A stretch of DNA of 64,000 bases from Pontibacter chinhatensis (GTDB lineage Bacteria > Bacteroidota > Bacteroidia > Cytophagales > Hymenobacteraceae). The stretch lies in contig NZ_FOOT01000002.1 of NCBI RefSeq assembly GCF_900113285.1, positions 682,001 through 746,000 of the forward strand, written 5' to 3'. The translations under genes and the position numbers were made by a program. The notes beneath the pieces are model-generated. The model did not search any database. It was given only the letters and a program-made list of their open reading frames with translations, and was not told the origin of the DNA. Positions 16,625 through 25,165 of this stretch are shown piece after piece (the first letter of the stretch is position 1; each line of letters opens with the position of its first letter).

Positions 16625-19138
16625 ATGCTTACTAAACTTTTACCTCTCACGCTTGTAATGGGCTTGTGCGTAGGAGGAGCACAGGCGCACAGCGGCAAAC
16701 ATGACGGCACCGACACAGAATCGACCAAAACCAGTAAAACCTCTAAAGTCATTCGCACCCAGGCAGCCCCCAAGTTGGACGGCCACCTGGAGCCGGAAGT
16801 ATGGCAGCAGGTAAACCCGGCCCGTGACTTCTACCGCTACGACCCGCTCAACGGCATGCCCTCTTCCCAGAAAACGGAGGTGTACATGCTCTACGACGAC
16901 GAAGCCATCTACATTGGGGCCATGCTGTACGACTCCGCCCCAGACTCTATACTTACCCAGCTAGGCCAGCGCGACTCCGGCGAGAACAACGCCGACCTGT
17001 TTGGCGTGTACCTGGATACTTACAACGACAAGCAGAATGCCTTTGCTTTCCTGGTATCAGCGGCCGGGGTGCAGACCGACATCAAGCACTCGCAAGGGCG
17101 CGAGGACTGGAACTGGGATGCCGTGTGGGAAAGCAGCGTGCGCACTCATGAGCAAGGCTGGACGGTAGAGATGCGCATACCTTACGGAGCCATCCGCTTT
17201 CCGGAAGCCGAGGTGCAGACCTGGGGCGTGAACTACATGCGCGTTATCCGTCGCAACCGCGAGAAGTCCTACTGGAGCCACGTAGACAACTCGGTGAGCG
17301 GCCTGATTAACCAGGCGGGCCGCGTGATTGGTATTGAGGGCGTAAAGTCGCCGGTGCGGCTGCAATTTATGCCCTACATTTCCGGTTACGTAAACCACTA
17401 CGCCAGCCCCGACAGCGAGCGCAAGGCCAAAGACTTTACCCACTCCGTGAACGGCGGCATGGACGTGAAGTATGGCATCAACGACGCCTTTACCCTGGAC
17501 GTAACCCTAATCCCCGACTTTGGCCAGACCCGCTCCGACGACCAGGTACTCAACCTGGGCCCTTTCGAGGTGAAGTATAACGAGAACCGCCAGTTCTTTA
17601 CCGAGGGCACAGAACTCTTCAACAAAGCCGGCCTCTTCTACTCCCGCCGCATCGGCTCCCGCCCGGTAGGGCATGGCCGTGTACAAGATCAGTTGCAGGA
17701 GGGAGAGGAAATCACCCGCAACCCGGGCGAAACGCAACTGCTCAACGCGGCCAAAGTATCGGGCAGGACACGCCGCGGGCTGGGCATTGGCCTCTTCAAC
17801 GCCATTACCGGCAACACCCACGCCACCGTGCAGGACTCGTTGGGCAACACGCGCCAGGTGCTGACCAATCCCTTTACCAACTACAACGTGTTTGTGCTGG
17901 ACCAGACCCTGCCGCGCAACTCCTATGTTACCTTTACCAACACCAACGTTACCCGCGCCAGCGGCTTCTACGACGCTAACGTAACCGGCCTGAGCATGCG
18001 CTTTGCCGACAAGCGCAACATGTATGCCCTGACCACCGGCGGCAACCTGAGCCAGTTGTATGGCAAAGACGGCAATGACGGGGTAAGCCTGGGGCACCAG
18101 TACTCCCTGAACCTGAGCAAGATCAGCGGCAACCTGCGCTACGGCATCAACCATAACGTGGAGTCCGACACCTACGACATCAACGACCTGGGCTTTTTGA
18201 GCAACAACAACGAGATAAGCACCAGCGCCAGCGTGAGCTACAATTTCTACCAACCTGTCTGGAAGTTCTTGTCGTGGAACAACAGCATCAGCGTGGCCCA
18301 CAGCAGGCTCTATGACCCGGGTAAATTTATTGCGCTGGATATGAGCGCCAGCTCCAGTGTGCGCTTCCGCAACTTTAATAGTTTGTGGGGCGGCGTAACA
18401 GTGCGCCCCGGCGAGCGCTACGACTACTTCGAGGCACGCACTTTTCCGCAGGTGTTTGTGCAGCCGCCGGCTTTTAACACCAATATTGGTTACAGCACCG
18501 ATTACCGCAAGCGTTTTGCCTATGATGCCACCGCCAATTACTGGGCTTCGCGCCGCTATGACCAAAACAGCTGGTCGCTCAATTTCTCGCCGCGCTTCCG
18601 TGTAAACGATAAGTTCTCCATCATCAACGGCAACAGTTATAGTATAGACAAACGCAACATCGGCTACGCCAGCAAGTATGAGGATACCCAGCAGCAAACG
18701 CACATCCTGTTCGGCGACCGCACCCGCACCACGCTGAGCACCACCATCACCAGCGCCTATATTTTTAACGAGCGCTCGGGCCTGACCCTGAACATGCGCC
18801 ACTACTGGTCCAGGGCCGCCTACAAGGAGTTTTTCGAACTGACAAAACAGGGCCTGCTGCAGCCAACCACATCTGAGCAGGAGGTGTATACGTCACGCAT
18901 CAACGACATCAACTACAACACCTTTACCTTGGATTTGGTGTACAGCTGGCGCTTCGCACCGGGCAGCGAACTACGGGTGGTGTGGAAAAACTTTGTGGAG
19001 GACCAGGCTCATAAGGTGGAGAAGCGCTACTTCGACAATCTCTCCAACACCTTTGCCGTACCGCAGCACAACAATTTCTCGGTTAAACTTTTATACTTTA
19101 TAGACTATGTTTCCCTTAGGAACGTACTCTCTGCATAA
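16625..19138 (+). CDS. DUF5916 outer-membrane protein with N-terminal family-9-type carbohydrate-binding domain
   Basis: An 837-residue protein with a signal peptide (ending GGAQA). Residues about 45-220 form a CBM9-like beta-sandwich (PKLDGHLEPEVWQQV, then EVYMLYDDEAIYIGAMLYD and WTVEMRIPYGAIRF), followed by the DUF5916 barrel (VDVTLIPDFGQ-type segment read here as LDVTLIPDFGQTRSDD, then RQFFTEGTELF). These proteins are common in Bacteroidota and Gemmatimonadota outer membranes, and substrates are unassigned. The last residues do not end in Phe. The downstream oxidoreductase gene starts 12 bp after the stop, so the two are probably co-transcribed. Confidence 0.8.
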   Translation: MLTKLLPLTLVMGLCVGGAQAHSGKHDGTDTESTKTSKTSKVIRTQAAPKLDGHLEPEVWQQVNPARDFYRYDPLNGMPSSQKTEVYMLYDDEAIYIGAMLYDSAPDSILTQLGQRDSGENNADLFGVYLDTYNDKQNAFAFLVSAAGVQTDIKHSQGREDWNWDAVWESSVRTHEQGWTVEMRIPYGAIRFPEAEVQTWGVNYMRVIRRNREKSYWSHVDNSVSGLINQAGRVIGIEGVKSPVRLQFMPYISGYVNHYASPDSERKAKDFTHSVNGGMDVKYGINDAFTLDVTLIPDFGQTRSDDQVLNLGPFEVKYNENRQFFTEGTELFNKAGLFYSRRIGSRPVGHGRVQDQLQEGEEITRNPGETQLLNAAKVSGRTRRGLGIGLFNAITGNTHATVQDSLGNTRQVLTNPFTNYNVFVLDQTLPRNSYVTFTNTNVTRASGFYDANVTGLSMRFADKRNMYALTTGGNLSQLYGKDGNDGVSLGHQYSLNLSKISGNLRYGINHNVESDTYDINDLGFLSNNNEISTSASVSYNFYQPVWKFLSWNNSISVAHSRLYDPGKFIALDMSASSSVRFRNFNSLWGGVTVRPGERYDYFEARTFPQVFVQPPAFNTNIGYSTDYRKRFAYDATANYWASRRYDQNSWSLNFSPRFRVNDKFSIINGNSYSIDKRNIGYASKYEDTQQQTHILFGDRTRTTLSTTITSAYIFNERSGLTLNMRHYWSRAAYKEFFELTKQGLLQPTTSEQEVYTSRINDINYNTFTLDLVYSWRFAPGSELRVVWKNFVEDQAHKVEKRYFDNLSNTFAVPQHNNFSVKLLYFIDYVSLRNVLSA

Positions 19139-19150
19139 GCCTGAAACCTT

Positions 19151-19822
19151 ATGCAAAAAGTAAGAACTGCACTGATAGCCGGAGGCAGCGGTTTGGTGGG
19201 CGGGCACCTGCTCTCCCTGCTGCTCAAATCCGATCGCTACAGCCAGGTAATTTCTGTTGGCCGCCACGAACTGCCCCTTATCCACCCCAAGCTGGACCAA
19301 CAGGTAATCAACTTTGACCGAATGAAAGACTATGCCGCTGACCTGGTGGCAGACGATATCTTTTGTACCCTCGGTACTACCATTAAGAAGGCGGGCTCGA
19401 AGGAGAATTTCTATAAGGTAGACCATACCTACGTTACCCAACTGGCCGAAATTACAGCCCGAAAGGGAGCCAGACAGTTTCTGGTGGTGTCGGCGATGGG
19501 GGCAGATGCAAGCTCCATGTTCTTCTACAACAAGGTAAAAGGCGAGATGGAGCGCGATGTGCAGCAGCAACCGTTCGACAGCATCCACATTTTCCGGCCT
19601 GCCCTGCTGCTGGGTGAGCGCGAGGAAAAGCGCTCCGGAGAGGAACTAGCCAGCAAGGTGATGAAACCGCTGAGCGGCCTGCTGATTGGCCCGCTACAAA
19701 AGTATAAACCCATAGAAGGTGAGACCGTGGCACGCGCCATGCTGGCCGCCGCCAAAACCGAAAAAACGGGCAAGTATATCCATCCCTCCAACGAAATTGC
19801 CCGTATGGTTGCTGAACGTTAG
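19151..19822 (+). CDS. NAD(P)-binding Rossmann-fold protein (atypical SDR)
   Basis: A 223-residue atypical short-chain dehydrogenase. The N-terminal nucleotide motif is GGSGLVGGHLL, followed by an SDR-like VVSAMGADASSMFFYNKVKGEME, in which Ser and the YNKVK pair mirror the catalytic Ser-Tyr-Lys. FRPALLLGER follows, as in the HTATIP2/YwnB branch that includes assembly factors and reductases with unknown substrates. It lies 12 bp downstream of the DUF5916 gene. The substrate cannot be told from sequence. About 55 bp separate it from the methyltransferase gene. Confidence 0.75.
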   Translation: MQKVRTALIAGGSGLVGGHLLSLLLKSDRYSQVISVGRHELPLIHPKLDQQVINFDRMKDYAADLVADDIFCTLGTTIKKAGSKENFYKVDHTYVTQLAEITARKGARQFLVVSAMGADASSMFFYNKVKGEMERDVQQQPFDSIHIFRPALLLGEREEKRSGEELASKVMKPLSGLLIGPLQKYKPIEGETVARAMLAAAKTEKTGKYIHPSNEIARMVAER

Positions 19823-19877
19823 TTAGTGGATTCTCTCAACTTTCTAACGTTCTAACTCCTAAACTCTCTGACTTCCT

Positions 19878-20663
19878 ATGGCCAACAAGCAACTGCAACA
19901 CGTGTTTCCGAAGGCGATGCGCTACGACCCTGACTGGGTGCGCCGTCACTCGATGGGCGAGAACGTGCTTTTTAACCTCGAAAGCCTTACCAAGTCGCTT
20001 CACCTGGAGCCGGGCATGCGCGTACTGGACCTGGGCTGCGGCAAGGCCATCAGCTCCATCTTCCTGGCCCGGGAGTTTGGTGTAACGGTGTATGCCGTGG
20101 ACGAGGCCGTTTCGGCCAGCGACAACTACCAGCGCATCTGCCACGAGAAGTGTCAGGACCGGGTGATTCCGCTGGAGGCCGACGCCCGTGCCCTGCCCTT
20201 CGCCGAAGAATACTTCGACGCCGTGATTGTGGTGGACTCCTATACTTACTTTGGCACCGACGAGAAATACCTGCCCTACATTGCCCGCTTCGTAAAACCC
20301 GGCGGCTACATCGCCATCGTGGACGTGTGCTTTACCCGGGAGGTGGAGTCGCTGGAGCAGGTGCCGGATTTCCTGCGCCAGGACTACCAGCGCTACTGGT
20401 ACTTTATCCACACCATCGACTGGTGGCGCAAGCTCTGGGAGAAGACGGGACTGGTACAAATCGAAGCGGCCCAGCAGCTGGACGAGGCCGAGCTGGTGCG
20501 GGAGCATTATATTAAAGATTTCGAAGACTCCGAAGAGGAGGATGCTTTTGCCAAAGCCATTCAACTTGACCAACAAGGCTTTATCTCCTTTTTTAAGCTG
20601 ATTGGCCGCCGCACCAAGCAAACCGCTTACCTGCAGGATTACAAATCAGAGGGCAAAAAGTAG
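19878..20663 (+). CDS. SAM-dependent class I methyltransferase
   Basis: A 261-residue methyltransferase. Motif I is MRVLDLGCGKAISSIFLARE (about residues 47-66), the acidic motif II is VYAVDEAVSA, and a later DAVIVVDSYTYFGTDEKYLPYIARFVKPGGYIAIV matches motifs III to V. A basic, aromatic C-terminal half (WYFIHTIDWWRKLWEKTGLVQIEAAQQL) probably shapes the substrate site. The family resembles small-molecule N- or O-methyltransferases; the substrate is not predictable. The spacer before it carries a TCTAACTCC-type repeat. It is convergent with the lipoprotein gene at 20681. Confidence 0.75.
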   Translation: MANKQLQHVFPKAMRYDPDWVRRHSMGENVLFNLESLTKSLHLEPGMRVLDLGCGKAISSIFLAREFGVTVYAVDEAVSASDNYQRICHEKCQDRVIPLEADARALPFAEEYFDAVIVVDSYTYFGTDEKYLPYIARFVKPGGYIAIVDVCFTREVESLEQVPDFLRQDYQRYWYFIHTIDWWRKLWEKTGLVQIEAAQQLDEAELVREHYIKDFEDSEEEDAFAKAIQLDQQGFISFFKLIGRRTKQTAYLQDYKSEGKK

Positions 20664-20680
20664 CGGTTACTATAACAGGG

Positions 20681-21355
20681 TTACTGACACGCTTGCAGAA
20701 GCTTTTCTACACCTTTATTAAAAGCTTTCTTGACTGTTATTGGGGTGGTGGACAGGTTTATACTTTTACTGCCCCGATACCCGTTTTCCGTTTCTTTACT
20801 TGGAAGTGTTACTCCCTCCATTGTAGTTGTGGCAGCCAATGTATAGATAAGTTGTTTTTTACTCGTGGAATAGAGTTCAAAAACGACTGAGGCTTTGGTT
20901 TTGTCTTCTGCCTTTGTGCCATAACCAGTCTGCAACTCCCTTTGCTCGGAAGCACTTACACTAGTATAACCTGTTCCTGAGCTTGTGTTTCCGACATTTA
21001 CTTTGATATAGTAGTCGTAACCCAAGCGCTGCAATATGACAAGGCTACTTGAGTCTATAGCCTCGTTTGGCTTGATGCCGTGCACCCGTAGGTCCATCTC
21101 CTGCTCCACAGCATAGTATGGCATCAAGCCCGCTTTATTCACTCGCTCTGCAAACTGCTCGTAAAATTCGTAGGATTGGTTAGGAGATACGCCTGCCGCT
21201 TCTCCCATTAGTATCTTCTCCCCTGATTTGAAAACCTTAGGACAACCTCCGACAGAAGAAGTATAATTTGTAGATGGGATGCAGCTGTTTAATAGGAACA
21301 AAAGTCCAAAGGACATCTTTGTCAGCTGTAGAAAGAATCGAATGTTTGTTTTCAT
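20681..21355 (-). CDS. hypothetical lipoprotein
   Basis: A 224-residue probable lipoprotein; Cys25 after LLFLLNS is the likely lipidation site. The Met at residue 14 (MSFGLLFLLNSC) would be a shorter and equally sensible start. The mature part has a Ser/Thr-rich loop (NTSSGTGYTSVSASEQRELQTGYG) between strands such as DYYIKVNVG and ASVVFELYSTSKKQLIYTL. The alternation fits a small periplasmic beta-rich domain like those of GNA1162/CsgG-type lipoproteins, but the likeness is weak. Its base composition is AT-richer than the neighbours'. I cannot assign a function. Confidence 0.6.
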   Translation of the reverse strand: MKTNIRFFLQLTKMSFGLLFLLNSCIPSTNYTSSVGGCPKVFKSGEKILMGEAAGVSPNQSYEFYEQFAERVNKAGLMPYYAVEQEMDLRVHGIKPNEAIDSSSLVILQRLGYDYYIKVNVGNTSSGTGYTSVSASEQRELQTGYGTKAEDKTKASVVFELYSTSKKQLIYTLAATTTMEGVTLPSKETENGYRGSKSINLSTTPITVKKAFNKGVEKLLQACQ

Positions 21356-21521
21356 CAGGGTATAAAATCAGAAGCTAACTATAGGGCATCCCTCTGTTTA
21401 AAGGATAAAGTAATATACTGTTTCAGAAGTATATTACTTTAATAATTCTAAGAAGCACACAGTTTTCCGCCAACTTTACTAATTGCACAAAAGCAAAAAG
21501 TAATCCCCATATACAAAAACA

Positions 21522-21552
21522 GTTTTTATACTCGTTAGAAGTTGTAATTTCG
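21522..21552 (+). promoter_or_regulatory. possible promoter of the small barrel gene
   Basis: GTTT (21522-21525, inside a T-run), 19 bp, then TAATTTCG (21545-21552), one mismatch from TAnnTTTG, 56 bp before the ATG. Confidence 0.4.
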
Positions 21553-21608
21553 CGGCAGACAGGAGGTGTGCACCCCCTGCTACGCGAAAATCTTTCAACT
21601 TTTAGCAA

Positions 21609-22109
21609 ATGAGAACCATTACGAAACTAACATTCGCTCTGATGTTTGTATTGTTTGCCGTTATCGGCGCACAGGCACAGAGTTACTCAACAGGCATCGG
21701 CCTGAGAGGAGGCGCCGCTTCCGGCCTTACCGTAAAACACTTTATCAAGAGCGATGCTGCCATTGAGGGCATCCTGAGCACCAGCTTTAAGTATAGAGGC
21801 ACCGTGTTGACCGTACTGTACGAGAAGCATGCCCCAGCCTTTAATGCTGCCGGCTTACAGTGGTACTACGGTATCGGTGGCCACATAGGCTTCTGGGAAG
21901 GCCGCCACTACTATGACCGCCACCACAAGCACTACCACAAGCATTACGACGACGATGTGTTGGGTGTAGGTATCGACGGCGTCCTGGGTCTGGAGTATTA
22001 TATCCGCGATATTCCGTTCACCATCGGCGCCGACATCAAGCCGTACATCAACATCCCGAGCGGCGGCGGTTTCTGGGACACTGCCCTGCACGTACGTTAT
22101 GTGTTCTAA
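21609..22109 (+). CDS. small outer-membrane beta-barrel protein with His-rich loop
   Basis: A 166-residue protein with a signal peptide (ending GAQAQ), amphipathic strands and a terminal Phe (LHVRYVF), as in 8-strand outer-membrane barrels. The third extracellular-type loop holds a striking stretch, HYYDRHHKHYHKHYDDD, with seven His among seventeen residues. This could bind Zn, Cu or Ni ions or respond to pH. The domain around it (LQWYYGIGGHIGFWEG, then GVDGVLGLEYYI-like strands and PFTIGADIKPYINI) is a common Bacteroidota barrel type that normally has a plain or Gly-rich loop. A strong terminator follows. Its function is unknown. Confidence 0.7.
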   Translation: MRTITKLTFALMFVLFAVIGAQAQSYSTGIGLRGGAASGLTVKHFIKSDAAIEGILSTSFKYRGTVLTVLYEKHAPAFNAAGLQWYYGIGGHIGFWEGRHYYDRHHKHYHKHYDDDVLGVGIDGVLGLEYYIRDIPFTIGADIKPYINIPSGGGFWDTALHVRYVF

Positions 22110-22137
22110 TTGTTAAGCCATACTTTCAAAGTATAAA

Positions 22138-22170
22138 AAAAGGCCCCGCTATACTTTAGCGGGGCCTTTT
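22138..22170 (+). terminator. terminator with TACTT loop
   Basis: A 14-bp perfect stem (22138-22151 with 22157-22170). The TATACTT heptamer spans the loop and the last stem bases. Confidence 0.85.
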
Positions 22171-22324
22171 GCTTTTACATACCTACCTCCCCTACTGTAT
22201 ACCTATAAAGGCTTCCCCCCTGCTTGTTTAGTCTTATTCTAAATTTCTCACAAACCATAGTAAAGCGCCAACCACCCACACGCCTACTAAGTATAGTTAT
22301 ACTATAAACCAACACGACGAATCT

Positions 22325-22561
22325 ATGGAAGCAATATGCAATAACTGTACCCACTGGGAGCAGGACCAAAATAAAGTGCAGCTTCAGAGCAAGGACTTTG
22401 GAGTATGCGATGAGTTGACAGGCCAGCACGCACTGGAACCATCCTATGTACTGCCATTGGTGCACGAGGCCTCAAACGACCTCAAACCCAAGCAGTTTGA
22501 AATGATTACCGGTGCCCAGTTTGGCTGCAACCACTTCAGCGAGAAAAAGAGATGGGTATAA
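22325..22561 (+). CDS. small Cys-containing protein, zinc-ribbon-like
   Basis: A 78-residue protein with Cys5 and Cys8 (CNNCTHW), then Cys28 (FGVCDEL) and Cys68 (QFGCNHF) before a basic end. A CxxC plus two later Cys is the minimal pattern for one Zn ion, as in small zinc ribbons, though the spacing fits no family I can name. The Trp after the first pair (CTHWEQ) resembles small proteins beginning CxxCxxW. A clean terminator follows, and the gene is bounded by non-coding sequence on both sides, which supports it as a real monocistronic unit. Confidence 0.55.
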   Translation: MEAICNNCTHWEQDQNKVQLQSKDFGVCDELTGQHALEPSYVLPLVHEASNDLKPKQFEMITGAQFGCNHFSEKKRWV

Positions 22562-22584
22562 ACTCAGTTTATAAAGTATAAACA

Positions 22585-22617
22585 AAAAGGCCCTGCTAAA
22601 GTATAGCAGGGCCTTTT
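22585..22617 (+). terminator. terminator with AAAGTAT loop
   Basis: A 13-bp perfect stem (22585-22597 with 22605-22617) and a 7-nt loop, AAAGTAT, so the AAGTATA heptamer fills the loop. Confidence 0.85.
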
Positions 22618-22761
22618 CGTTTATGCAGATATTTCTGACTTATACTTTCCCCGTGCTATCAACTTCCACGCTCAAGCACATATATCAGCTACTTTGCTAA
22701 AAGATTGTCAGCGGCATTCAGGGGCAAACTATGATATAAGTGTGTACTCGTGCACAAAGCG

Positions 22762-24345
22762 TTAGTCTTCTAACAGGGAAATATCTACCGTGGGTTTCGG
22801 CAAATTCATCGCAGCAATCTCCTGCTTGCACGCCTCAGCCATTTCTTTTGTCATGGCATACTTGTATTTGCCGTAATCATCAAACTCAAACTCTCCTACA
22901 TAAAAGAAGCCGTAGTTTTCAAAAAACTCTGTTAAGTCTACTCCACTTACCTCGCAGGCTGTTTTAATAAAGTTGAGTTGGTGTGTAGCCGGGTTTTGCC
23001 CGCGTGCCATAAAATTACCTCTTTCGCCTCTGCCGCCCTCCTGGGCTTTTGCTGCCTGCCTGCGGAATGCTTCAAACAAATCGGGATAGAAATCGGGGTT
23101 ATCCCCCGGGCCGTCAAAGTATAGCTGCAACTGCCAGAAGGGAACCAGACGATTGAAGACGTCTCCGTCCTGTAGATAGCTTTTTCCTTTTCCGTACACA
23201 CTTTCCCGTACCTTCTCATAGTTTTTCTGCTCCGAAAGGCGGCTTTTGTTTCCAAAGGAAGTGGTGCCATACAAGGCGAAGATATTATTGCTCACCTCGC
23301 CCAGGCCTCCCCAGTTTAAGAATGGCCTTACCTGGTGCACATGCCCTATCTCATGGCTGAATCCCCAGCAGGGGTCTCCCTTGATCACACTGGCAGGGTC
23401 GACCACCATACCCATGGCATAGCCTTTTTTATCACCCATATAAGCCACCCCGTCTCCGTCGCGGAACATGTAGTAGTTGTAGTTTACGCGCGACAAAATG
23501 CGGTTGTCGGGCACCTGGTTATACTTTTCCAGCCCCAGTATTCGGTGTTGCCGGTAAACCAGGGAGTCGTAGTTGTTTAGAAGTACTGTGCCCTTACCAT
23601 AAGCGTATTTCTTTAACGCCTCTACCGGGTACGCAATTTGAATATACCTGCCCTTCGCATCCAGAATTGGGTATACGGCGTTATCAATAAGCCTATCCCA
23701 GTCTGCATCTGTGTGCTGCCGGCTGTCGAAATACCCATTGGCCTTCCCGTTTAAGAAGTGTACTTTAATGGGGTTCTCTTTCTGAGGATCTTTGGAATAG
23801 TAATCAATGTAGGCCAGTCCTCCGAAGTCTTTAACCTCTATGATATTAACTCCGTTCTGCAGGTCAAAGTACTGTCGCTCAATCCCCCAGCCTTTGGGAT
23901 CTTCCGTAGGTTTTTCCGGGTCCGGTGCGCGCCTTTCCCAGTTAGGAACTATCAGGCCCACTTTCCGGCCTTGTTCTATGCCATCGGCCAGCACAATGTG
24001 CTTTCCTTGCGGCAGGTAAATACCCGTTATATTTTCATACTTGCTGTAGCCATCGCCTATGGTTAACTGCTCACCCAGTTCACGGGGCGACAAAAACGCC
24101 TCATAGGTGGCGTAGCGGTACTTCTTATCGTAGTTTCCGTGCAGCATTTCCAGCGCGGCAGCCCGAATCTGCTCGTTCTTGATTTTTAAGATTGCAGAGC
24201 GCTTTACGCCTTTCTTTAGTTGTGTCGCCAAAGGATTGGAGAACACGCTTAACTGTTCATAAACTTCTCTCTTTTCGGCAGCTGACTGGGCGAAGGAAGC
24301 CGAAACCGCTAGTACAAAAAGAGACAACAATAATAATTTTTTCAT
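22762..24345 (-). CDS. secreted M60-family (enhancin-like) metallopeptidase
   Basis: A 527-residue protein with a signal peptide (SASFAQ). Its zinc-binding motif HEIGHVHQ is followed at the family spacing by Glu in GLGEVSNN, matching the M60 pattern HExxH(8-28)E. M60 enzymes cleave glycoproteins such as mucins beside O-glycans. The N-terminal half (about 40-230) is a carbohydrate-binding-like beta-sandwich, PNWERRAPDPE, and the C-terminal region after the catalytic site is helical (FWQLQLYFDG, then FIKTACEVSGVDL). It could degrade glycoproteins of plants, animals or other microbes. It is transcribed alone, with no adjacent glycan-binding SusC/D pair. Confidence 0.85.
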   Translation of the reverse strand: MKKLLLLSLFVLAVSASFAQSAAEKREVYEQLSVFSNPLATQLKKGVKRSAILKIKNEQIRAAALEMLHGNYDKKYRYATYEAFLSPRELGEQLTIGDGYSKYENITGIYLPQGKHIVLADGIEQGRKVGLIVPNWERRAPDPEKPTEDPKGWGIERQYFDLQNGVNIIEVKDFGGLAYIDYYSKDPQKENPIKVHFLNGKANGYFDSRQHTDADWDRLIDNAVYPILDAKGRYIQIAYPVEALKKYAYGKGTVLLNNYDSLVYRQHRILGLEKYNQVPDNRILSRVNYNYYMFRDGDGVAYMGDKKGYAMGMVVDPASVIKGDPCWGFSHEIGHVHQVRPFLNWGGLGEVSNNIFALYGTTSFGNKSRLSEQKNYEKVRESVYGKGKSYLQDGDVFNRLVPFWQLQLYFDGPGDNPDFYPDLFEAFRRQAAKAQEGGRGERGNFMARGQNPATHQLNFIKTACEVSGVDLTEFFENYGFFYVGEFEFDDYGKYKYAMTKEMAEACKQEIAAMNLPKPTVDISLLED

Positions 24346-24742
24346 AATGAAACACTTATCATGCTAATGCGCTACTATAGAATATATGCTAATATAGCTA
24401 TAAAATATAGATAGGCATGGGAAGTCGATAATGTGCATCGGTTGAGTTATGCAGCGTTGTTTTCCTGAGGTGCTAAAGGGCTATTTGCCAAACACATAAT
24501 ATACTGACAGCCAGCTTAGCCAGCGGACCTGAGACTATTAAGTGTCAAAATAAAGAGCAACAAGGGCTTTGCCTTATCCTTGAGTATTGCCGGTAACTTA
24601 GTTTATGAGGTAATGCAGAAATTGGCCCACACTCTTCCCAAACCTGAAAATGAAGTAAGCTAACAATAGAAGTAGAACAACCTTCGCGTAACTGTTTAGG
24701 GGCAACAGGTATAGGATTGTTTTAGCTGGTACCTACGCGCAA
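24346..24742. other. gap with no gene recognised
   Basis: This 397-bp stretch is AT-rich on the left and mixed on the right. I see no credible open frame, RNA fold or repeat module. It probably contains the promoter of the M60 gene. Confidence 0.5.
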
Positions 24743-24877
24743 TTAGTGGGTTGCAAAGTATAGAAACTGCCCTACAGCCTCTCCCGCAAAGTACATAAAC
24801 AAGATAAAGGCCACAGCTCCTAGTATGGGTAGAGACACCTTGTTCTCACTACCCTCACAAACCTTTACAAACTTCAT
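24743..24877 (-). CDS. 44-residue single-span membrane protein
   Basis: A short ORF of 44 residues beginning MKFVKVCEGS and ending FATH. Residues 16-31 form one transmembrane helix (LPILGAVAFILFMYF), followed by AGEAVGQFLYFA. It lies 13 bp downstream of a 51-residue gene with the same layout, and the two end in the same pattern: hydrophobic helix, AG, VG, a second short helix and a final His. That similarity supports coding status despite the short length. The role is unknown; such proteins often stabilise membrane complexes. Confidence 0.5.
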   Translation of the reverse strand: MKFVKVCEGSENKVSLPILGAVAFILFMYFAGEAVGQFLYFATH

Positions 24878-24890
24878 CTACGTGCTTCTT

Positions 24891-25046
24891 TTAGTGTGAT
24901 AAATTGTAAATTAACTCACCTATAGACTTTCCTACCGTTAAACCTGCCAAAAAAATGATAACCAAAGCCGCTGCGATTACAAGTAAGGGAGGTTTATTCT
25001 TTGAGCTCGATAAAGCTGTTTTCAAATTGTCAAAGTTGTATTTCAT
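24891..25046 (-). CDS. 51-residue single-span membrane protein, paralogue of the next gene
   Basis: A 51-residue protein from the ATG at 25046 (MKYNFDNLKTALSSSKN). A transmembrane helix follows (PPLLVIAAALVIIFLAG), then LTVGKSIGELIYNLSH. An upstream start at 25109 would add a second hydrophobic stretch but lacks the family pattern. It is the likely first gene of a two-gene unit with 24743-24877. A perfect palindrome terminator (25109-25144) separates it from the AstE-like gene. No function is known. Confidence 0.55.
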   Translation of the reverse strand: MKYNFDNLKTALSSSKNKPPLLVIAAALVIIFLAGLTVGKSIGELIYNLSH

Positions 25047-25108
25047 AGCGTTCTCACTGGTTCTAAATATCAATAGAAGATTAATATAATAAAATAGTCC
25101 TATACACA

Positions 25109-25144
25109 AAAGGCCGAGGCTACAAATTTGTAGCCTCGGCCTTT
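25109..25144 (-). terminator. palindromic terminator after the AstE-like operon
   Basis: A perfect 36-bp palindrome (18-bp arms) between the AstE-like gene and the small membrane genes, with A/T runs at both ends. Confidence 0.8.
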
Positions 25145-25165
25145 AAATATGTTGTGGAGTATGAC

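Noticed and set aside
17507..18802. Long open frame of 431 codons on the minus strand
   Set aside because: It lies entirely inside the plus-strand DUF5916 gene, whose motifs are clear; the antisense product is Ala/Val/His-rich with no family signature, as expected in GC-rich coding DNA.
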